From: Hydrotaea diabolus
Taxonomy: Eukaryota > Arthropoda > Insecta > Diptera > Muscidae
Direction of reading: 5' to 3'
NCBI GenBank assembly: GCA_963513945.1
Contig: OY740716.1
Coordinates: 123,928,492 to 123,992,491, forward strand
Length of the DNA stretch: 64,000 bases
Part shown: positions 57,041 to 64,000 of the stretch, piece by piece
Layout: each line of letters begins with the position of its first letter
How positions within the stretch are numbered: position 1 is the first letter of the stretch
Translations under genes and position numbers: made by a program
Notes under the pieces: model-generated
What the model was told of the DNA's origin: nothing
Databases searched by the model: none
The model's input: the letters and a program-made list of their open reading frames with translations, nothing else

Positions 57041-58210
57041 TCTTACGAACACATATACTAGCAACATCACCATATTGATCAGATCTGGTCTTACAAAAAC
57101 ATTAAAACCAAGGAGTCTATAGATAGGGTTTACATTGTTAGAGTAAAAAATCTCGGAAAGCAATCAGTCATCAATGTCCGAGTTATTCACAAAAAACTCA
57201 AGATTGTTCCTGTTAGACCTGAAACTCTGAATACTGTACTATAGGCTATCTATCAGCCTTTACGGGACTTGTACCCACTTAGAGACGAATATACCTTATT
57301 TCTCCTCAGTCAACACTTCTTGCACAAAGAAAACTATTCGACGAAACCGTTACACTTTCAGGTTCTATTCACAATAACGGGTTTAAACTTTTTTTAAACA
57401 CTTCTAGAAATTCAAGACGGCGCGCGAGAAAACGCAATTAGACTCACTGACGTCAACACTGGAAGTGGTTTCCATTTTTAACAAAATCCACGAGGTTGTA
57501 TGCTTTAAACATCTGTTATACACAACCTAAATGACGGAACTCTCAAATATTGACAGTAGTATATTAAAAGATGGAACTTGATGGGAGCAGTGTTGCAATT
57601 CATATAACTACGATGGAAGGGGGAAAAGTCGCGGAATTATTAATATGCCTTCGTACCATCTCGATTTTGGTCTTTGGAATCAAAATGTTCAAAGCAGATT
57701 GGTGGAGAGAAAGACGTTAACGTTGAGTGAGACTGAAAATAAAGCATAGTAATGTGGAATGGAGGAGAAAGGCTGATTGGAGTTGCAACAACAATAAGAA
57801 AATGGGGCTATTGTCAACAAGATGCAGGGCGTAATGAAAAACTAAACTTCAAATAAGTCGACGTCATCTCAATACAATCGCACTTCACTGAACGTACCCA
57901 ACAAGAAAAACATGTATGCAAAAAAATTTGTTGTTTTTAAAAAAAAAATGCCACTTATAGCCTAGACAGACGGCAGCGATAATATACATTAACAGACTCG
58001 TGCATTAATTTTCCCCAAACTATATATATCTATGACTTAAATGCATTAAATCAAACTGCATTTATGTAGGTATGTATTTCAATCTGACGACAGTGTCACA
58101 ATTTATCAAAAATGAACACAGCTGTAACCAAATTAGCCTAGATACATGTGTGTGGCGAATTGGTACAAAAAAGGAATAAAAAAGTACTTTTTAACCCAGA
58201 AAGGTACAAC
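57041..58210. other. AT-rich intergenic, nothing recognised
   Basis: Possible coding-like patches near 57090-57240 were not identified. Confidence 0.3.
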
Positions 58211-58211
58211 A

Positions 58212-58862
58212 TTTTTATACCCTAGACCACTCTGTGGTAGGGTATTATGGTACTGATGTGCAGATGTTTTCAACCCCAAAATACAAGGAGTGAGACCCGA
58301 ATCGATTCAGAGCCACTATCTAATTCCATTGAGCGAACCCTATTAAAATTGGTCAATGTAGGGCCAAACTAATTCCTTTCTGGTTATTATATCGAACTCT
58401 AGCAAAATTTTGTACAGAACTTGACGAGTCACTAATAGTCCATGTTTTGGGATAGCACTGCACAAAGGTTCTTATAGATTTATGTCTTGTCGGTAATACT
58501 GTTGCATGGTACGTTGGACCATATCGACCAATGTGCCATGCAAATTTCTCTCCAAATTAAAGGTCCTGCCTTTACACAAGATGATTGTTATATTTGAAAA
58601 TATCGGTTCACGTTTTCATGTAGCCCCCACATAAAGGTAAATGCCGAGGCCCGGTCTACAATTGGTATATTATATCCGATCTCACACAAATTTAGAATAG
58701 GGCGTTATGAGCGACATAAACCAAACCTATCGAAGCTCGACCATATTGGTCCATCTTTTGCTATATTATATCCGATCTCACACAAATTTAGAATAGGGCG
58801 TTATGAGCGACTTAAACCAAATCTACCGAAGCTCGACCACATCGGTCCATCTTTTGAAATAG
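58212..58862. repeat. dispersed repeat with a terminal hairpin and a 96-bp tandem duplication
   Basis: It starts with ATACCCTAGACCACTCTGTG with GTAGGGTAT, a hairpin typical of fly dispersed repeats. 58671-58766 and 58767-58862 are 96-bp direct repeats (TATATCCGATCTCACACAAA...), with few mismatches. Non-coding. Confidence 0.65.
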
Positions 58863-59474
58863 CCCTGCCATCTTTTATTTACGTGCTTTCATTTTAATTC
58901 TATTCAAAGAATGTTGGTTTATGCATTTATTCCAGCAATAAGAAATAACTAGTACGTAAAAAATAAACTATTTAATTGCGCATAATTCACTTTCTTCGGT
59001 ATACTGAAAAAGGTATCAAATGAGTTGCAACTTTATCATCCCTGGTTGGTAGTGTATTTACAATTTTTACATTGTGGGCCAATTTCAGCAAAAATATTTT
59101 CAACTTTCTTTCAAATAAATTGTTGTTTTTTGCCAATAGCATACTGCTAATAGTTATTTCTTTCTTTTATCCATTTTATGTCAAAGGCAAAAAAAATAGT
59201 TGACAACGCTTACAATCAAACAGCTGTTTACTAAATGCAGATCCTGTCGTCTGTCACCATAAAATTTTAATTTGTATTAGTGGATTTTTAATGCACATCT
59301 TCGCTGTCGTCTTTCTAGGGTATTTTAGAAGATGTGTTCTAAGGAAAACATACAAGTAATTAATATTAAGGAAAAGGATTGTTCTATGTAGAAGACGACA
59401 TAAATAGGAGATAAAAGTTTAAGTGTGTTGTAAAAGCGAACAACACGAAAATGGCGTTTTAAATTAACAAAATT
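58863..59474. other. AT-rich intergenic, nothing recognised
   Basis: No motif recognised before the non-LTR fragment. Confidence 0.35.
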
Positions 59475-59930
59475 GAATCCGTGCAGAAACAATTTTTACT
59501 GTTTTGCTTAAGAAGTCGTCATTGGAATACGGGCTACGAACTTCCTTCTTACAACAGCAGGTTAAATTTTATTAAATTGCCCTCATTAAAGAATAGGCGA
59601 ACTATGATGAATACGATGATGGTGTATACAATTATCAGTGGGTTTGTCGAATCTAAATATTTGATATCAAAAATCTTTATTAACGTCCCATTAACTATCA
59701 GTATTTACACTTGGATTTCCAAAGTCACAATTATGCATGTGTTGGTCCATTTCGTAGAATGTGTTTAATTGACTTCTCCTTAGGTTTTTATGCATTAAAA
59801 ACTATAATTATTTTTTATTTAAACTCTGTCTTTTTAACAACTGAAACTACTTGCAAAGTACAAATTTCCTTATTGTTTACTTACAGTGTTTCATATAATT
59901 TTTATTGGTTTCTAATATTGTAAAAAGCAA
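59475..59930 (+). pseudogene. 3' fragment of a CR1/Jockey-like reverse transcriptase
   Basis: ESVQKQFLLFCLRSRHWNTG, then YELPSYNSRLNFIKLPSLKN and RRTMMNTMMVYTIISGFV, match the C-terminal tail of CR1/Jockey RT (ES.Q..F....R.....LP.Y..R..L..L..L..RR). The 3' tail continues to about 59930. It is 5'-truncated, the usual fate of such insertions. The same block in worse condition is at 29085-29222. Confidence 0.6.
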
Positions 59931-60559
59931 AAAAATGGTAGTTATACATTAAGTTTGTATTGTATACTTCTAGTTTTTTAACTGGCTTTGGTTTCTTATA
60001 TTTTAGTAAGTAAAAGTGGCAGATATATTTAAGTTTGGGTACATTTTCTAGTGGTTATTCTAATTTTATTTACCGATTGGCTGTTGATAAATATCTGTAG
60101 CTAATTTACATATATAAGTACAGTGGTTGAGCGCAACTTAAATATTTTTGAACATTGTTTATTTTTCTGTGACTATCAAATACCGACCTAAAGTGTTCCC
60201 TTTTTTTATCACAACACTAAGTAAGCAATGGAATGGAAGAACCGTTACATGACGAACATTTTTTGTTTACGCAAAAATCACTTGGTTTCAAAAACTAACA
60301 CATTTTTTGTGAAATGGGCTCGGGTAAACGTTTAAATGACTATGAACTACATTTTACCGATTTCCCTAAATAGGATGGAACGACTTCCCGGACAAAACAA
60401 TAACAACACTGATAAGAAACTCAAGCAAACCACGAGCAACTGAGAGAGGAGAAGAAACTCCAAATATTTATAAGACCATGACATTAATCTCGGGGGTTTC
60501 AGAACGACTTACACATTCAAATCTCTGACAGAGAAAAATATAAGCTGGCATACAAATCG
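59931..60559. other. AT-rich sequence, possibly upstream Penelope-like sequence
   Basis: From about 60420, codons such as RATERGEETPNIYKTMTLIS and GVSERLTHSNL suggest the linker between reverse transcriptase and GIY-YIG of a Penelope-like element. Earlier sequence is not recognised. Confidence 0.35.
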
Positions 60560-60935
60560 AAAAACACATTAAGCAAAATGTTTAGCACAACGTCGTCTAC
60601 GAAATAAAGTGCAACGGTTACAAGTCTAATATATGCCAGAATGATGGCACTAAAAAACCAATTAAAGACAAGAATTTCATCTCACAAGTCGGACTTAAAA
60701 GCGCTATACAACCCAAAAAACGGCACTAGCAGCTCACTGTACATTGACTGGACATAAACCAAACTTCGACGACGTCAATGTATTAACAGAAAGAAAAACT
60801 ATGCTAGAAGATATACGTTAGAAATGCTACATACCAAGGATGCTCCACCAGAGAAAAGACTATATTACAAAACAGATACAAACAAGTGTGCTAGCATATA
60901 TCGCAACATAATAAAACGACAAAGTAAATGTTAGT
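60560..60935 (+). pseudogene. Penelope-like element GIY-YIG endonuclease relic
   Basis: HNVVYEIKCNGYKSNICQND leads to SQVGLKSAIQPKNGTSS, then LTGHKPNFDDVNVLTERKT in a second frame. RYTLEMLHTKDAPPEKRL, KTDTNKCASIYRNIIKRQSK closes the region. The VY.I.C start, K.AL..H...TGH..NF.....L, and E..YI-type ending are the C-terminal endonuclease domain of arthropod Penelope-like retroelements. The GIY-YIG residues themselves are degraded. At least two frame shifts. The reverse transcriptase part is not found upstream. Confidence 0.6.
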
Positions 60936-61612
60936 TGAAAAAAAAGCAAAGACGGAACTCACAATTAAAAATTGCAATGTAAACACAAATATTGCTATAT
61001 GTGACCGCTTTTTTGTTAATAATAAGTGTTTTCTCTGTATTTAAAACAGATTCCCTGAAGATTGGAAAATAAAATAAACAATTATAAAAACGAAAAAAAT
61101 TAGTTTTAAAGTAAAAAAGTCTACAATACACACAACTCTAAAATAGCGAAATAATTAAACCGTTCCGAATGTTTAATAAGAAATTATTAGCGAAAAGGCT
61201 AACAATATGGTATCAAAACTCCAACTCCAGGATAATGGATGAATTCGTGAGGAAGCTACAAAAAATAGGCTAACCTGCAGCAAAATAAAAGAAAACTGGA
61301 CTTATCTGTTACCTCTAGAACAATTCAACGACATTTAAAGTCAACACCATAATATGAACAAAATAAACCTAGCTTATCAAATGCCCAAAAACTATAATGG
61401 CTAGAGTTTGCCAAAATGCATATGACGGACAACTTAATGTAACATGTCAGTTGATCTGGCAACTCGGCATAAACAGCTGAACATTTTATTTTGCCGAAGA
61501 ACAGTTGGTGTAAATAATTGCAATTAACATTAAAGCGAAGAGGCGCCTTTTTGCCATACGTACATACACACAGGTACATTTGTATCGACTGTTTGTTTAT
61601 TTATCTCTGCAA
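60936..61612. other. AT-rich intergenic, nothing recognised
   Basis: No gene; likely the flank or 5' end of the following non-LTR element. Confidence 0.35.
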
Positions 61613-62549
61613 TGGCTCCAAGTGTTCGAGTTTGAATATGTCCCAGCTGTAAAAGGAATGTACCAAAAACCATATTTAGTGTGTGTTGCAGCGGTTGCAA
61701 TAAATATTTTCATCCGAAGTGTGCAAACATTCCAGAAGCAGAACTTCGGCTAAACAAGTCCTTGACATATTGTTGCCAAAGTTGTAGTGATCCTTGCATT
61801 AACAAAAGCAACCTAAAAAATGTTTTGCTGAGTTTGGCGAAACTTTAAAGAGACAGCTGAAAGAAAAACAAGAACAACTAATGGCTGATATCAGTGTTTC
61901 CATCAGGGATCAAGTACGAGAACAACAAAAGGAGCTTGAAGAACACTTAAAGCAATGTATGTCTGCGTTTGAATGCAAAATTAACGAGCTTGTCAGAGAA
62001 TTGCGTAATGAATTCAATGGCCGTGTCAATGAATTAAGAAGCGAAATCAATGACTGCCGAAATAATATGATTCACATGGACCAAGATATCCGGAGGAGGC
62101 TAGAGCTTTTAGAGAAACAAAGTCTAGTTTCGCAGAGGAGGTTGAACCGTGCGAACATAGTTATAAATGGTCTTCCGCAAGGTATTCAAGACATCAGAGA
62201 GCCTATAAAGAAGATCAGTAGTCTGTGCAAAGTGAAGTTGAATTCTTCGGATATTCAACACAGCTGATATTTTGCCGGTGGAAAATCTGTCCTTGTGAAG
62301 CTTAATTCAATGTTTACAAGAGATAGTATTAAGGCTAACTACCACAGGAATGGCCCTTTACTTCTGAGTGATGTTATTGGGGGTAAATTTCGCTCTAGGA
62401 TATACCTTAATGATCACCTGACATCAGATGCTGCAAGAATAACTCATATGTGTCGAAAATCGCGTGATCGAAAACATATCCTTAAATACACTCTTATTAA
62501 TGGCGACATTCCAAAAGTAAAAAATCGTATTCCGAGATGGCACCGATAA
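61613..62549 (+). pseudogene. CR1/Jockey-like non-LTR element ORF1
   Basis: It begins MAPSVRV, then a TGA stop where a Cys would be expected, then ICPSCKRNVPK..., CCSGCNKYFHPKCANIPEAE and YCCQSC. That is a C-x2-C / C-x2-C / H-x2-C / C-x2-C PHD-like finger. After a frameshift near 61830 comes an alpha-helical coiled coil (REQQKELEEHLKQCMSAFEC, VRELRNEFNGRVNELRSEIN). Next is an RRM-like block (RRLNRANIVINGLPQGIQDI; then, past a stop at 62265, GGKSVLVKLNSMFTRDSIKA). It ends at 62549. Finger, coiled coil and RRM-like fold is the ORF1 plan of CR1/Jockey-type elements, which bind their RNA. Three lesions: one stop, two frameshifts. Confidence 0.7.
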
Positions 62550-62827
62550 AGTGATAACCTGTCAGGAATGTGAGGGTATGTTAAATATTACGAATCCATC
62601 TGCTGGACACTAATAATTGCTGCACCAAATCTGATATCTTTTTGTGATTTGCTTATAAGAATCAATAGTTCCTTATTTAATTAAGTAATTATCGATTAGT
62701 ATATTACTTCAATGCGGTATTTCAGGATTAGTGTGAAGTCTAAACTAATTTTTTATTATTTACTTTTTTTTTTATTTTTCGACTGCATTTATTGTCAAGT
62801 CCCGAATTTTATTTTAATACATTAATT

Positions 62828-63976
62828 ATGTCTATACATAACGTTGGAAGCATTATAGGAGATCATCGGTTACTTGATTCCCGATTAAGTTCCCTTGACA
62901 AAAATATTAACTTTGCTCATTTTAACTGTCAGAGCTTCAACGTTACTCCAGGTTCTTCTAAACTTTTAGAAATAAGAAAATTAATGGAAGGCAGCTTACT
63001 GGATCTTGTGGGTGTTAGCGAAACCTGGCTAAAGCCTACAATATCATCCAGAAGCATTAATATTGCCGGGTTCTCTTGTTGTAAGGTCGACCGTCCCAAT
63101 CAAAGGGGTGGCGGTGTAGCTCTATCTATCTACAAAGTTGAAATATAAACTTTGGAGTGGTGGAATGTCTGTTTGTAGAGATTGGGGCGTGGGGAGAAAA
63201 ACTGCTTGTAGGAACCGTATATCTTCCTCATGGAAATATTGATGAGTTTGAAAATGATGTTGCTGATTTATTTGTTCGGTATTCTAATATTATAATAATG
63301 GGTGACTTTAATAAAAATGTGTTTAATTTATCGTGCTCTAATATTGTTAGAGATGTTTGTGGAAGGTTGGGTGTGCATGTACATCACAACTCAAGTCCAA
63401 CGCATTTTGATGTAGTTCATCAATCAACGTTGTTGATAGATTTTTTTGCTATCTCACCCTGAACACTTGGTTTCGTCGGGACAATACATATGTCCCGCTA
63501 TATCTCGACATGCCTTTTTATATACTACTGTACATTTTCCAGTGCAGCGCACTGAGCAATTTGTTGAATTCGTAGATTACAATGTTTTTGATCAAGGTGA
63601 GTTGTGGAACGCATTCTCCGTTTTAAATTTCTGCAATATCTACAACACCGCAGATGTTAATTTGCAATTGGAAGAAATCATGTCATGGTTGGCTTCTGTT
63701 CATTCTATTTTCCCCATAAGGAGGAAATGGCTGAATTACAGGAGTGATGAATGGTTTTCTTCGCCACAGATAGTGTATCACTGCTCCATACGGGATCTGG
63801 TCTATAAAGCTTTTCTTGAGAGTGGAGGTGATGAAAATTGGAAAATCTTTTGTAGAGCTACAAATAAAGCCAAGAAAGTTATTAGAAGAATAAAAAGGGA
63901 AGCTCATGCCGCTCTTTTTGCCGGTAGCAATAGTTCTAAGACCATATGGAACCGCCTTCGAAATAATGGATTGTAA
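62828..63976 (+). pseudogene. CR1/Jockey-like non-LTR element ORF2 (endonuclease part), runs toward the window edge
   Basis: The ATG at 62828 is the likely start. APE-type endonuclease blocks appear in order: NFAHFNCQSF (N of the active site), LVGVSETWLKPTIS (the catalytic SETWL Glu), GGGVALSIYK, then after a shift near 63146 LLVGTVYLPHGN, YSNIIIMGDFNKNVF (GDFN) and PTHFDVVHQSTLLIDF. After a second shift near 63459 the linker before RT follows: IRDLVYKAFLESG, WKIFCRATNKAKKVIRRIKR and SNSSKTIWNRLRNNGL. A stop follows at 63974, and the RT domain would lie beyond 64000. The expected SDH block is degraded (YTTVHFPV). The three segments alternate between two frames, so two indels account for most damage, a rather recent decay. 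Confidence 0.75.
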
Positions 63977-64000
63977 AAGATGTTTCATCACCAGAGATGG

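Overview
This window looks like intergenic euchromatin or pericentromeric DNA from a higher dipteran. It is AT-rich, has one host coding exon at the left edge, and is otherwise a dense graveyard of class I and class II transposable elements. A tephritid-type fly is my best guess. The main reason is the abundance of Tc1/mariner elements of the DD41D type, which I associate with the 'rosa' group of fruit flies. No rRNA, tRNA or CRISPR was seen.

Layout. 1-1.4 kb: C-terminal exon of a host gene, open to the left edge. 1.4-6.1 kb: AT-rich flank with dispersed repeats. 6.1-13.1 kb: two DD41D relics, a large foldback repeat, a RAG1/Transib-like transposase relic split by a MITE, and a solo repeat. 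13.65-14.8 kb: mariner relic. 14.86-22.4 kb: an internally deleted BEL/Pao retrotransposon (minus strand). Its left LTR carries a 2.4 kb DNA transposon with roughly 500-bp terminal inverted repeats and an intron-containing DDE transposase relic. A MITE of the same family as the 10 kb one sits in its gag region. 22.5-26.3 kb: DD41D fragment, a 0.9 kb foldback element, and an uncharacterised decayed coding region split by a MITE. 28.5-29.2 kb: tandem non-LTR fragments. 30.1-30.9 kb: DD41D relic. 31.07-33.43 kb: piggyBac element with both ends and TTAA duplications. 35.6-37.1 kb: second, PGBD-like piggyBac relic. 39.1-41.1 kb: non-LTR relic plus DD41D fragment. 43.2-45.4 kb: Tc1 relic with a nearly complete mariner nested inside. 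45.5-51 kb: DD41D fragment, I-like non-LTR relic, and two DD41D deletion derivatives with recognisable ends. 52-57 kb: second BEL relic, second copy of the long-TIR transposase family, and an RNase H-bearing non-LTR relic. 58-61 kb: repeats, a non-LTR 3' fragment and a Penelope-like GIY-YIG relic. 61.6-64 kb: a CR1/Jockey-like non-LTR element running off the right edge.

The most interesting object is the 15071-17476 transposon. The second copy of the host LTR at 22 kb shows the near-empty insertion site, so its ends, its 3-bp TTA duplication and its size can be read directly. Its protein family recurs at 54 kb. A second theme is repeated internal deletion and internal tandem duplication inside transposase genes (48.8, 44.2-44.6, 35.7 kb). 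A third is nine separate DD41D derivatives in 64 kb.

All family assignments come from motif recognition by eye, without database searches. Many open frames in the window begin with non-ATG codons or are antisense to real relics, so I treat them as non-genes.
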